Source: Bradyrhizobium cajani (GTDB lineage Bacteria > Pseudomonadota > Alphaproteobacteria > Rhizobiales > Xanthobacteraceae). Taken from it: a stretch of DNA of 64,000 nucleotides. The notes under the pieces are model-generated. The model worked only from the letters and a program-made list of their open reading frames with translations. It was not told the DNA's origin and did no database searches. The position numbers and the translations under genes are program-made. The stretch covers positions 1 through 64,000 of the forward strand of contig NZ_WQNE01000012.1 of NCBI RefSeq assembly GCF_009759665.1. The letters run 5' to 3'. Below are positions 25,533 to 33,810 of this stretch, piece after piece. The number at the start of each line of letters is the position of its first letter. Position 1 is the first letter of the stretch.

Positions 25533-26681
25533 TCAGCCGGTGCGGGACCTGGCGAGGAATTCCAGCAGCAACCGGCCGACCTCGGCAGGCTGCTCCTGCT
25601 GCACCCAATGGCCGGCGCCGTCGACGAGATGGCAGCCGAGCATCTTCGTGCAGGCGCGCGTCCGCATGGTCTCGAACACGCCGAGACGCTGATAGGTGCC
25701 CCAATCCTGCTTGCCCGAGATGAAGCAGGAGGGCACGTCGATGCTGCGGCTCCCGAACAGCTGCAGCTCGCTGTTGAACGCGCCCGACGTGCCGCAGCGA
25801 TACCATTGCAGTCCGCCCTGGAATCCCGTGCGGCCATATTCGGCGGCGTAATAGGCGAGCTCGCGATCGGGCAGCCATTGATTGGCGGCGACGGCGGCCG
25901 GCGACGGCATCTCCCTCGCGACCGTCTCCGCCATGGTTTCATTCAGGTCCATCACGTAATAGGTCGGCAGCTTCGCCAGCTCTTTCGCCGACCACGCGTT
26001 CAGCGAATACGGCTTGTTGTCGGTCCAGTCAGCGCTCTTGTGATGATAATAGGCGCGCAGGAAATCGTGCACGCCCTGCGGCGCGTGGTGCATGTCGGCA
26101 TTGGCCGCGCGCGTCGAATAGTACCATTGGTAATGTTTGCGCGGGCGCGGCAGCGCGGCGAGTTCTCGATGAACAGGATCTTCGGCCGCAGGCTTTGCCG
26201 GCGTGTCGACCGTGTTGAACGGCAGCGGCGGCGGTCCGCCGAACGGCGCGCTCATCATCGTCACCGAGCGAAACACGTCGGGCCGCAACAGCGCGCACCA
26301 GGCCGCGACCGAGCTGCCGAAATCATGCCCGACCACGTCGACCTGTCTGTAGCCGAAAGCCGACACCAGCCCGAGCGCGTCGCGCACCAGGTTGAAGAGC
26401 GAGAAGGGTGCGAGATCGCCGTCGTAGTCGGCGCTCCAGCCCGTGGTGCGCCCATAGCCGCGCTGGTCCGGCGCGATCACGTGATATCCCGCATCGGCAA
26501 GCGCCGGCATCACCTTGCGCCAGGAGAAGGCCAATTCGGGGAAGCCATGCAGCAGCAGGATGCACGGGCGCCCTTTGGTCTCGAAGCCGGCTTCCAGCAC
26601 ATGCACGCGTAAACCGTTGATGCCGTCGACGTAACGCGAACGGATGCCGGCGGGCAGGGGGATGTCGGGGAGCGTTGTCAT
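25533..26681 (-). CDS. alpha/beta hydrolase, epoxide hydrolase-like
   Basis: The 382-residue protein has the oxyanion motif HGFPE at 45-49, DQRGYG at 72-77, and nucleophile D120 in VVGHDFGSSVAAW, where an Asp in place of Ser marks epoxide hydrolases and haloalkane dehalogenases. The catalytic His is in LVDGAGHWVQQEQP near the C-terminus. A long lid lies between about 150 and 280. The ATG at 26681 has GGAGAG upstream; the much longer open frame to 27881 is antisense to the next gene and rejected. It appears to be the last gene of a minus-strand block with MBL, GST and FAH genes. Confidence 0.9.
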   Translation of the reverse strand: MTTLPDIPLPAGIRSRYVDGINGLRVHVLEAGFETKGRPCILLLHGFPELAFSWRKVMPALADAGYHVIAPDQRGYGRTTGWSADYDGDLAPFSLFNLVRDALGLVSAFGYRQVDVVGHDFGSSVAAWCALLRPDVFRSVTMMSAPFGGPPPLPFNTVDTPAKPAAEDPVHRELAALPRPRKHYQWYYSTRAANADMHHAPQGVHDFLRAYYHHKSADWTDNKPYSLNAWSAKELAKLPTYYVMDLNETMAETVAREMPSPAAVAANQWLPDRELAYYAAEYGRTGFQGGLQWYRCGTSGAFNSELQLFGSRSIDVPSCFISGKQDWGTYQRLGVFETMRTRACTKMLGCHLVDGAGHWVQQEQPAEVGRLLLEFLARSRTG

Positions 26682-26710
26682 CGTGTCTCTCCACCCTACG
26701 GCATCGCGCC

Positions 26711-27580
26711 CTACACCGCCGCGCAGACGAACCCGCTGCCCTTGCGCTTGATCCTCCCCACCGACGGCGAGGGGAAATGCGCCGTGCAGCACAGCGTGTC
26801 GGTGCCGCAATAGCGCTCCAGGAAGCTGCGGCGCGTTGTCGCCGCCGTGGCCTGATCGACGTCGAATTTCATCGACAGCTCCGGATAGAGCGCCTGCAGA
26901 GGCGAATGGATGAGGTCGCCGGAAAACACCGCGTCGTCCCTGCCGCGTCCGAGCGTGAACGCAGAATGGCCCGGCGTATGGCCCGGCGTCGGCAGGATGC
27001 GGACGTGATCGCCGATCTGGTAGTCGCTGCTGACGAGCTCGTGCCGCCCCGCCTCGACCACGGGCAGCACGCTGTCGGCGAAGGGCGGCACCTCTGCCTT
27101 CGCGTTCTGCTCGGTCCAGTAATCGAACTCCTGCCTGGCGAAGACGTAGCGCGCCCTGGGGAAGGTCGGCACCCAGCGGCCGTTCAGAAGCCGCGTGTTC
27201 CAGCCGACGTGATCGACATGCAGATGCGTGCACATCACGAAGTCGATATCGTCGACCGAGACGCCGGCGGCTTTGAGCCCGCTCATATAGGTGTCGTCGG
27301 TCTTCATGTGCCATTTCGGCCGCTGCGGCCGCGGCTTGTCGTTCCCGATGCAGCTGTCGATCAGGATGGTGTGATGCGGCGTCTTCACCACATAGGACTG
27401 GAAGCACAGGATCAGCGTGTCCTGCTCGTCCAGCGCCTTGGCCTGCCGCATCCAAGCCCGGTTCTCGGCCAGCACTTCCGGGGTCAATCCGGGGATGAAC
27501 TCCAGCGCCGGAAAGAACGGGGCTTCCTGCTCGATGATGCGATGGATGGTGAGATCGCCGACCGAGTATTCGAGGCTCAT
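26711..27580 (-). CDS. MBL-fold metallo-hydrolase
   Basis: The 289-residue protein has the dinuclear zinc motif H119-L-H121-V-D123-H124 (CTHLHVDHVGWN), a further His in TPGHTPGHSAF and the bridging Asp in FSGDLIHSP. It is a relative of lactonases/quorum-quenching AHL hydrolases, but the substrate is unproven. GGAGTT precedes the ATG. It resembles the MBL protein at 29353-30213 (same THLHVDHVGWNT and GRWVPTFP motifs), so the two are paralogues within one gene block. Confidence 0.92.
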   Translation of the reverse strand: MSLEYSVGDLTIHRIIEQEAPFFPALEFIPGLTPEVLAENRAWMRQAKALDEQDTLILCFQSYVVKTPHHTILIDSCIGNDKPRPQRPKWHMKTDDTYMSGLKAAGVSVDDIDFVMCTHLHVDHVGWNTRLLNGRWVPTFPRARYVFARQEFDYWTEQNAKAEVPPFADSVLPVVEAGRHELVSSDYQIGDHVRILPTPGHTPGHSAFTLGRGRDDAVFSGDLIHSPLQALYPELSMKFDVDQATAATTRRSFLERYCGTDTLCCTAHFPSPSVGRIKRKGSGFVCAAV

Positions 27581-27595
27581 GAGAACTCCTGCGGG

Positions 27596-28207
27596 TTATG
27601 CAGCAGGCGGCACCGAGATCTTCACCGAGGGCCGCTCCAGCATCTTCTGATGGAAGGCGTCGAGCTTCGGATAGGCCTTGCGCCAGCCGCAATCGGCGAA
27701 GCGGAAGTCGGCATAGCCGAGCACGCAAACGAGGCCGATCTGCGAGATGTCGAACGGCCCGTTCAGCACCTCGGGCATGTTCTCGAAGCGCGCCATGCCG
27801 GTCCAGGCCCGGTTCCAGTGGTCGTCCGACCAGGCCTGCCATTGCAGGCCCTGCGGCCGCACCATCTTCTCGTAGCGGCACAGCAGCATGGAATCGAGCA
27901 TGCCGTTGATAAGCGAGTGGTTGGTCTTGGCCTTCCAGCGCCGCGGACCGTAATCCGGGATCAGGCTGCCGCCGGCGATCTCGTTGAGATATTCGACGAT
28001 GACGTACGAGTCCAAAATGACGTCGCCGTCATTGGTGATCAGCACCGGCAGCTTCTTCAGCGGCGTGATGCGCGAATAGTCCTCATTGGCCGTGCCCGGC
28101 GCGACGGTTGCGGGCGTCAGCTCGATCTTGTCGATCAGCCCGAGCTCGATCGCGGCGATGCGGACCTTGCGGGCAAAGGGCGAGGCAGGGGAGAAGGTGA
28201 GTTTCAT
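27596..28207 (-). CDS. glutathione S-transferase family protein
   Basis: The 203-residue protein has an N-terminal thioredoxin-fold domain (MKLTFSPASPFARKVRIAAIELGL, with SPFARKVR as the likely GSH-activating segment), cis-Pro in LKKLPVLI, and VILDSYVIVEYL, followed by an all-helical C-terminal domain. It probably conjugates glutathione or isomerises a ring-fission product. It lies 15 bp downstream-adjacent to the MBL gene, and a FAH gene is on its other side, which fits aromatic catabolism. Confidence 0.9.
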   Translation of the reverse strand: MKLTFSPASPFARKVRIAAIELGLIDKIELTPATVAPGTANEDYSRITPLKKLPVLITNDGDVILDSYVIVEYLNEIAGGSLIPDYGPRRWKAKTNHSLINGMLDSMLLCRYEKMVRPQGLQWQAWSDDHWNRAWTGMARFENMPEVLNGPFDISQIGLVCVLGYADFRFADCGWRKAYPKLDAFHQKMLERPSVKISVPPAA

Positions 28208-28222
28208 GACTGGGTCCTTGTT

Positions 28223-28303
28223 GTCATTCCGGGGCGATGCGAAGCATCGAACCCGGAATCTCGAGATTCCGGATCTGGCGCTTTCGCGCCATCCCGGAAT
28301 GAC
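28223..28303. repeat. dispersed palindromic repeat, family D
   Basis: Arms GTCATTCCGGGGC and ATCCCGGAATGAC. Internally GAACCCGGAATCTCGAG is followed by ATTCCGGAT and a GGCGCTTTCGCGCC hairpin. It lies between the GST and FAH genes. Confidence 0.82.
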
Positions 28304-28321
28304 AAAGGGTGCAGTTTTGAC

Positions 28322-29164
28322 TTACGCCGCGATGATCTCCTGGCGCTGCTCGCCGAGGCCTTCGATGCCGAGCGTGACGACGTCGCCGACATTGAGGAAG
28401 GTCGGCGGCTTCATGCCGAGGCCGACGCCGGGCGGGGTGCCGGTGGTGATGATGTCGCCGGGCAGCAGCGTCATGAACTGCGAGACATAGGAGACGCACT
28501 TGGCCATGGAGAAGATCATGGTCTGGGTCGAGCCGGTCTGGCGGCGCTGGCCGTTGACGTCGAGCCACATCGACAGGTTCTGCACGTCCTTGATCTCGTC
28601 CTTGGTGGCGAGCCACGGTCCGAGCGGACCGAACGTGTCGTGCGACTTGCCCTTGGTCCACTGACCCAGGCGCTCGGTCTGGAAGTTGCGCTCGGAGACG
28701 TCGTTGCAGACGCAAAAGCCGGCGACGTAGTTCAGCGCGTCGGCCTCCGAGACATACTTGGCGCGGGTGCCGATGATCGCGGCGATCTCGACCTCCCAGT
28801 CGAGCTTGGTCGAGCCGCGCGGCTTCTCGACCGCGTCGTTCGGGCCGGACAACGAGGTGTTCGCCTTCATGAAGATGATCGGCTCGGTCGGGATCGCAGC
28901 GCCCGTTTCCTTGGCATGGTCGCTGTAGTTGAGGCCGATGGCGACGAATTTCGAGATGCCGGTGACAGGCGCGCCGAAGCGCGGCTTACCGGAGACGGCG
29001 GGCAGCGAAGCGGGGTCGAGTGCAGCCAGTTTCGCCAGGGATTCCGGCGAATAGGCCTCGCCGTTGAGGTCCTTCACATGCGCCGACAGGTCGCGCAACT
29101 GGCCGGATCTGTCGATCAGGCCGGGCTTTTCCGCACCCTTTTCGCCATAACGAACAAGCTTCAT
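28322..29164 (-). CDS. fumarylacetoacetate hydrolase (FAH) family protein
   Basis: The 280-residue protein has an N-terminal cap (MKLVRYGEKGAEKPGLIDRSGQLRDLS) and the FAH catalytic fold: PIIFMKANTSLSGPNDAV, LDWEVEIAAIIGTRAKYVSEADALNYVAGF (acidic metal ligands E-x-E), DTFGPLGPWLATKDEI, and LLPGDIITTGTPPGVGLGMKPP. Family members cleave or decarboxylate beta-diketo acids, as in the last steps of homogentisate, gentisate or homoprotocatechuate pathways. Neighbouring GST and MBL genes suggest a ring-cleavage route. Confidence 0.93.
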   Translation of the reverse strand: MKLVRYGEKGAEKPGLIDRSGQLRDLSAHVKDLNGEAYSPESLAKLAALDPASLPAVSGKPRFGAPVTGISKFVAIGLNYSDHAKETGAAIPTEPIIFMKANTSLSGPNDAVEKPRGSTKLDWEVEIAAIIGTRAKYVSEADALNYVAGFCVCNDVSERNFQTERLGQWTKGKSHDTFGPLGPWLATKDEIKDVQNLSMWLDVNGQRRQTGSTQTMIFSMAKCVSYVSQFMTLLPGDIITTGTPPGVGLGMKPPTFLNVGDVVTLGIEGLGEQRQEIIAA

Positions 29165-29352
29165 TCTCGTTTCTCCCTGAGATGGACCGATCGGTTGAAC
29201 AGCTTCATGGAACAGGGCGGCGGGAAATTCAACCGCCTATGGGGCGGCGCATTGCAGCCCTTCCGTTGTAGGGTGGGCAAGGGCGCAGAGCGCCGCGCCC
29301 ACCAACTCTTTTCGATGGCTCCGGATGGTGGCACGCTTCGCTTTTTCCCACC

Positions 29353-30213
29353 CTAGGATTGCAACGCCACAAATCTGAACGCGTCGCCGTCCCGCCTGAT
29401 ATGCCCGGCCGAAAAATGACCGCCGATCATCAGTGTCGGCGTGTCGGCAAAACGCGAGAACACCTCGTGCCGGCTTGCCGTCGATTGAACGGGGTCGGAA
29501 TCGACGACCGAGCACCAGTCGAGATGCGCCATCTGGCAGGGATGATGGGCGACGTCGCCGGTCAGAAGTGCCTGCTCGCCATCGGACTCGATCAGGACGC
29601 TCATGTGGCCGGGGCTGTGGCCCGGGGTCGGGATCACGCTGATCTCCTCGCAGAGCCGGTGATTGCTCGGGATCAGCTCGACCAGGTCGGCATCGACGAC
29701 CGGCTGCACGGAATCGTTGAACACCGCGACCTTGTCCGGCTCGGCGGTGTAATCGCGCCAGTACTCGTATTCGGTCCTGCCGAAGACGTAGCGCGCGTTC
29801 GGGAATGTCGGCACCCATCGGCCGTCGACCAGTTTCGTATTCCAGCCGACATGGTCGACGTGAAGATGCGTGCACAGCACGGTGTCGATGCTCTCGGGCG
29901 GAAAACCCGCTGCGATCATGGTCTCCAGAAACGGCGTGCTGCGGTTATTCCAGGTCGGGACGCCGCGGCCCTGCTTGTCGTTGCCAAGTCCGGTGTCGAC
30001 CACGATGCGGCGCGAGGGCGTCTCCACCACCAGCGAATGGATCGACATTTTCAGCCGGCCTTCCTCGGTGGCGAAATGCGGGATCAGCCAGGGCAGCTTC
30101 CGGATTTCGTCGTTGGTCGCTGCCGGCAGGATGAAGCGGGTCGAGCCGACCGTCTCCATTTCGACGAATTTCGTGATCTTGACCTTGCCAACCTTCCACT
30201 GCATCCGGCGCAT
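29353..30213 (-). CDS. MBL-fold metallo-hydrolase, second paralogue
   Basis: Read from the ATG at 30213 the product is 286 residues, with the zinc motif H116-L-H118-V-D120-H121, H in TPGHSPGHMS and D in LLTGDVAHHP. It is similar to the MBL protein at 26711-27580. The start is ambiguous: ATG codons at 30213 and 30204 are both possible, and the frame runs on upstream through a 12-bp tandem repeat to a TTG. It is the first gene of the minus-strand block. Confidence 0.9.
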   Translation of the reverse strand: MRRMQWKVGKVKITKFVEMETVGSTRFILPAATNDEIRKLPWLIPHFATEEGRLKMSIHSLVVETPSRRIVVDTGLGNDKQGRGVPTWNNRSTPFLETMIAAGFPPESIDTVLCTHLHVDHVGWNTKLVDGRWVPTFPNARYVFGRTEYEYWRDYTAEPDKVAVFNDSVQPVVDADLVELIPSNHRLCEEISVIPTPGHSPGHMSVLIESDGEQALLTGDVAHHPCQMAHLDWCSVVDSDPVQSTASRHEVFSRFADTPTLMIGGHFSAGHIRRDGDAFRFVALQS

Positions 30214-30218
30214 CCCCA

Positions 30219-30254
30219 GTTCTTGCTCAAGTTCTTGCCCGCGTTCTTGCTCTT
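30219..30254. repeat. three tandem 12-bp units
   Basis: GTTCTTGCTCAA, GTTCTTGCCCGC and GTTCTTGCTCTT follow one another without spacing. They lie in the leader of the MBL gene immediately before its start codon. If translation began upstream they would encode a Q/E/L-rich tetrapeptide repeat. Confidence 0.8.
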
Positions 30255-30353
30255 GGATCGGAACATGCGCTTTTTTGGCCAACAAGCGCAATGGATCATC
30301 TGAGGTGATGTGGCGTTATCGCGGGGAACCGGACAGAAGCCGAAGAGGGAGCC

Positions 30354-30830
30354 ATGCCAGAGCTTGCGATTTCCGCGGAGAAGGTCGCCTTCATCATCGA
30401 GAAGGCGCGCGAATACGACGTCAAGGAGGCAGCTTCCGATCCGGATTCCGGCTCGAACCCGAGCGATGACGATGCGGTCGACGTCCTCGAGGACGACGGC
30501 TCCGATCCGGTCGGCCATGAGCTCGGCAGCTTCATGATCGCGTTGAACGAGGACGAGCAGATCGATCTCGTCGCGCTGACATGGCTCGGCCGCGGCGACG
30601 GCACGATCGATGATTGGGACGATTTGCGCGCCCGGGCCGTGGAGGCGCGGGGTGAGTATCGCAGCCCGCGCCGCGAAACGGTGCACTATCTGCTCGGCGA
30701 GCCGATGCTGGGCGATCTGCTCGCCGACGGACTCGATGAATTCGGCGTCGACTGGACCGACGAGCATCTCACCGCCGATTCCTCCGATCCCAGCGAACGG
30801 GACGAGGACGAAGCGACGAAACGGCGGTGA
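30354..30830 (+). CDS. DUF3775 domain protein
   Basis: The 158-residue acidic protein starts LAISAEKVAFIIEKAREYDVKEAASDPDSGSN and continues DDAVDVLEDDGSDPVGHELGSFMIALNEDEQIDLVALTWLGRGDGTIDDWDDL, then ETVHYLLGEPMLGDLLADGLDEFGVDW. This is the DUF3775 pattern, common in alphaproteobacteria and of unknown function. No membrane segment or cofactor motif is visible. The C-terminal tail is low-complexity D/E/S/R. Confidence 0.9.
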   Translation: MPELAISAEKVAFIIEKAREYDVKEAASDPDSGSNPSDDDAVDVLEDDGSDPVGHELGSFMIALNEDEQIDLVALTWLGRGDGTIDDWDDLRARAVEARGEYRSPRRETVHYLLGEPMLGDLLADGLDEFGVDWTDEHLTADSSDPSERDEDEATKRR

Positions 30831-30865
30831 TGATCTTACCTCGCTCCGCTTGCGGGGCCTTTTCG

Positions 30866-31138
30866 CCTCTCCCCGCCTGAGGCAGGGCAATCGCATATGG
30901 CATTTTGCGTGACTTGAGCGCGCGCCTCGTCCTTCGAGACGACCGCTTCGCGGTCTCCTCAGGATGAGGCTAAGCGGCATCGGCGCTCGTCGAAACTGCT
31001 GCCACGCACTCGGTCCTCATCCTGAGGCCCGCCAACGGCGGGCGTCTCGAAGGATGGCCACAAAGAAATTGGCAGCATATGCGATTGCCCTGCCGCCTGA
31101 GGGGAGAGGCCGGAATTCAAACCCAGTTTGAATTCCGG
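30866..31138. repeat. nested palindromic repeats and hairpin in a 333 bp gap
   Basis: The outer arms 30866-30900 and 31076-31109 mirror each other (GGGCAATCGCATATG against CATATGCGATTGCCC, both bordered by CCTCTCCCC / GGGGAGAGG). Inside are two family C pieces, 30925-30969 and 31013-31062 (CGTCCTTCGAGACG and CGTCTCGAAGGATGG). At 31110-31138 a perfect hairpin has 13-bp arms CCGGAATTCAAAC / GTTTGAATTCCGG with a 3-base loop. No gene is supported in the gap. Confidence 0.8.
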
Positions 31139-31163
31139 CGAGGGAGTACACCTGCAAACACGG

Positions 31164-31946
31164 TCACAACGTTCCCGGGAACGCTCCGCCATCCAGCAAG
31201 ATGTTCTGTCCGGTGATGAAGCCGGCCTTGGCGCCGCACAGGAAGGCGCAGGCATAGCCGAACTCGTCGGGCTGGCCGAAGCGGCCCGCCGGGTTGAGCT
31301 TGGCGCGCTCGGCCAGGATCTGGTCCGGCGTCGTGCCGCGCTTGTCGGCCTCGGCCTTGGCTGTGCCGGTCAGACGGTCGGTCTCGAACGGGCCGGGCAA
31401 CAGGCCGTTGATGGTGACGTTGTTGATCACGGTCTTGCGCGACAGGCCGGCGATGAAGCCGGTGAGGCCCGCACGTGCACCGTTGGAGAGGCCGAGGATG
31501 TCGATCGGCGCCTTCACCGCGGCCGAGGTGATGTTGACGATGCGGCCGAACTTGCGCGCCATCATGCCATCCACGGTTGCCTTGATCAGCTCGATCGGCG
31601 TGAGCATGTTGGCGTCGATCGCCTTGATCCAGTCGTCGCGGGTCCAGTTGCGGAAATCGCCGGGCGGCGGACCGCCGGCATTGTTGATCAGGATGTCGGG
31701 ATCGGGGCAGGCCTTCAGCACAGCCTCGCGGCCAGCCGGCGTGGTGATGTCGCCGATGATCTCGGTGACGGTCACGTCCGGATAGGCCTTGCGGATGTCA
31801 TCGGCCGTCTTCTTCAGGGCCTCAGCGCCGCGCGCGGTCAGTGTGACGTGAACACCAGCCTCAGCCAGCGAGACGGCGCAGGCGCGCCCAAGGCCCTTGC
31901 TGGATGCGCAGACGATGGCGCGGCGACCTTTGATCCCAAGATCCAC
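31164..31946 (-). CDS. SDR-like protein lacking the classical YxxxK motif
   Basis: The 260-residue protein has the SDR fold: ASSKGLGRACAVSLAEAG near 15-32, ILINNAGGPPPGDF near 85-98, and the C-terminal GQNILLDGGAFPGTL. At the active site classical members have YxxxK; here GLSNGARAGLTGFIAGLS places S and R at those positions. This matches a BKR-like subgroup known to depart from the SDR tetrad. Activity and substrate are unknown. It lies alone between repeat-filled gaps. Confidence 0.87.
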   Translation of the reverse strand: MDLGIKGRRAIVCASSKGLGRACAVSLAEAGVHVTLTARGAEALKKTADDIRKAYPDVTVTEIIGDITTPAGREAVLKACPDPDILINNAGGPPPGDFRNWTRDDWIKAIDANMLTPIELIKATVDGMMARKFGRIVNITSAAVKAPIDILGLSNGARAGLTGFIAGLSRKTVINNVTINGLLPGPFETDRLTGTAKAEADKRGTTPDQILAERAKLNPAGRFGQPDEFGYACAFLCGAKAGFITGQNILLDGGAFPGTL

Positions 31947-32075
31947 TGTTTCACTCCCGTAATGTCAGGCAGGTTTTGGACGCGGCACTCTAGCCTCCCC
32001 GGCTGCCGCTGATAAGGGATGGGCTCGCATCAAAATGCATGGCGCGCGGCGCGGCGATGCAAATGCGCCGGCCGA

Positions 32076-32160
32076 GCATGATCCGGAAAAGTGTGTCGCG
32101 GTTTTCCGAAAAGATCATGCTCAAACAAATGAGCTAGAGCGCGATTTCATCGCGCTCTAG
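32076..32160. repeat. dispersed repeat, family E, overlapping the cvpA stop codon
   Basis: GCATGATCCGGAAAA at 32076 is mirrored by TTTTCCGAAAAGATCATGC, followed by a second palindrome CTAGAGCGCGATTTCATC with its mirror ending CGCGCTCTAG. The last bases supply the TAG stop of the minus-strand cvpA gene. Other copies: 44862-44928 and 46652-46769. Confidence 0.82.
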
Positions 32161-32669
32161 ATGCGCCGCTCTTGCTTGAGGCGGTCGATCGCGGCCGCAG
32201 CCTCCGGCGGCAGCGACTTGAATCCCATCTGCCCCACCGCCGAGAACAGCGGCCGCAGATGCGAGCCGGCGAGGAACGGCGGCTGGCGGTTAGCGGGCAC
32301 GATCTGGTCGAACACCAGCACCAGCGTGGTCGCGACGAGGCCGACCCTGATGGCGCCGAGAGCGGCGCCACCGAGCCGGTCGCCGATGCCGGCCTCGCCG
32401 ATGGTGTCGTTCAGCGCGATGCGGCCGATATGCCCGAGCAGCACGCCGACCACCACGAAGATGGCGAAGAACCAGATCCAGTTCTGGAGCAGCGGCGAAT
32501 TCGGGTTGGCTGCGATCTGCGGCGCGATCAGCGGCATCAGCGCCACCGCCATCGGTGCGGCGAGGAGATAGGCGAGGATGGTCATGGCGCTGCGGAGCAG
32601 GCCGGTCCTGAAACCGAGGCCGACCGCGATGGCGAGTGCTGAATAGACCGCGAGATCGAAACTGTTCAT
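32157..32669 (-). CDS. cvpA: CvpA family membrane protein
   Basis: The 170-residue protein has four predicted membrane helices with the family pattern SFDLAVYSALAIAVGLGFRTGLLRSAMTILAYLLAAPMAV at the start, WFFAIFVVVGVLLGHIGRIALNDTIGEAGIGDRLGGAALGAIRVGL in the middle, and a soluble C-terminus. CvpA is needed for colicin V production in E. coli and contributes to envelope stress tolerance elsewhere. It is not next to purF here. Its stop codon is contributed by a dispersed repeat. Confidence 0.9.
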   Translation of the reverse strand: MNSFDLAVYSALAIAVGLGFRTGLLRSAMTILAYLLAAPMAVALMPLIAPQIAANPNSPLLQNWIWFFAIFVVVGVLLGHIGRIALNDTIGEAGIGDRLGGAALGAIRVGLVATTLVLVFDQIVPANRQPPFLAGSHLRPLFSAVGQMGFKSLPPEAAAAIDRLKQERRI

Positions 32670-32808
32670 TGAGGACGAGCCCGTTTCGGGGGGAGTGCTT
32701 GCGCGATGGAACGAATGAACGCCGAACCGATCATTCCGGTTTCAGATCGCTAAAATCGTCTGTATTGATGGGCTCCAAAAGCTCGAGGAACTCGCCAGGG
32801 AAAGCGTC

Positions 32809-33570
32809 ATGTCAGACCTATTCGACGTCAGTAAAGAAACCATCCTCGTCACCGGTGCGAGCCAGGGGCTGGGGCGGCAATTTGCCCGGGTGCTGGCAGC
32901 CCATGGCGCAGCCGTCGCGCTGGCCGCGCGGCAGACGAACAAGCTGAAGAGCCTGGAAGAGGAGATTCGCGGCAAAGGCGGCCGCGCCGCCGCGGTCGCG
33001 CTCGACGTTACCGACACGGCTTCGATCGCCAGGGCAGTTGATGCCGCGGAAGCCGCGCTCGGCCCGATCACGGTGCTGATCAACAATGCCGGCATCGCCA
33101 TCGAAAAGCTCGCGACCGAGCAGACCGAGGCAGATTGGGACGCGGTGATCGGCGCCAATCTCAAGGGCGCCTATTTCCTCGCGACTGAGGTCGCGCGGCG
33201 CATGATCGCACGCAAGCAGGACGGCAACATCGTCAACATCGCCTCCGTGCTCGGCACCGGCGTGCTGAAGGCGGTCTCGCCCTACGCGATCTCCAAGGCC
33301 GGCATCATCCAGGCGACGAAGGCGATGGCGCTCGAGCTTGCGGGGCAGAACATCCGCATCAACGCGCTCGCGCCCGGCTATATCGACACCGAGATGAACC
33401 ACGCCTTCTGGTCGACGCCATCGGGCGAGCGCCTGGCAAAACGCATCCCCCAGCGCCGCGTCGGCGCCGAGTCCGATCTCGATGGCGCGATTTTGCTGCT
33501 GGCGTCAAAGGCGTCGCGGTACATGACGGGGAGCGTGGTCACTGTGGATGGTGGATTCTTGTTGAATTGA
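32809..33570 (+). CDS. SDR family NAD(P)-dependent oxidoreductase (FabG-like)
   Basis: The 253-residue classical SDR has TGASQGLGRQFA near residue 16, LINNAGIA near 90, N/S/Y/K tetrad elements NIASVLGTGVLKAVSPYAISKAGIIQ (YxxxK intact) and PGYIDTEMN. A C-terminal TGSVVTVDGGFLLN completes the FabG-like fold. The substrate is probably a 3-hydroxyacyl or secondary alcohol. It is divergent from cvpA. Confidence 0.93.
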   Translation: MSDLFDVSKETILVTGASQGLGRQFARVLAAHGAAVALAARQTNKLKSLEEEIRGKGGRAAAVALDVTDTASIARAVDAAEAALGPITVLINNAGIAIEKLATEQTEADWDAVIGANLKGAYFLATEVARRMIARKQDGNIVNIASVLGTGVLKAVSPYAISKAGIIQATKAMALELAGQNIRINALAPGYIDTEMNHAFWSTPSGERLAKRIPQRRVGAESDLDGAILLLASKASRYMTGSVVTVDGGFLLN

Positions 33571-33601
33571 TTCCCGCTGGGTTACGCTCGCGAGATTCAA
33601 T

Positions 33602-33788
33602 CCGCTGTCGTCCCGGACAAGCGCAGCGAAGCGGAGCGCAGAGCCGGGACCCCAGCGCGAGCGCTTGCGCTCGTCGCCATAACCACAGGGAGTGGTTTGG
33701 CGAAGACTCGGAGTTGCCTCTTCGCGCCACACTACTGCCTGTGGTTATGGGTCCCCGCGTTCGCGCGCGTTCGCGGGGACGACAGCGG
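33602..33788. repeat. long composite palindrome
   Basis: The outer arms CCGCTGTCGTCCC / GGGGACGACAGCGG enclose a second pair, CCATAACCACAGG at 33677 and CCTGTGGTTATGG at 33738-33750. The element fills the gap between two converging genes. It may fold into a long hairpin. Confidence 0.82.
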
Positions 33789-33810
33789 AGAATGACGCAA
33801 CAGCTTCACA

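Noticed and set aside
25533..27881. 782-codon minus-strand frame extending the epoxide hydrolase gene
   Set aside because: The extra N-terminal part overlaps the MBL gene in another frame and has no homology; the ATG at 26681 has a ribosome-binding site and starts the known fold.
26675..29356. Open frame of 893 codons on the plus strand
   Set aside because: It is antisense to the MBL, GST and FAH genes, is Arg/Gly/His-rich, and has no family pattern. High-GC third positions of the real genes keep it open.
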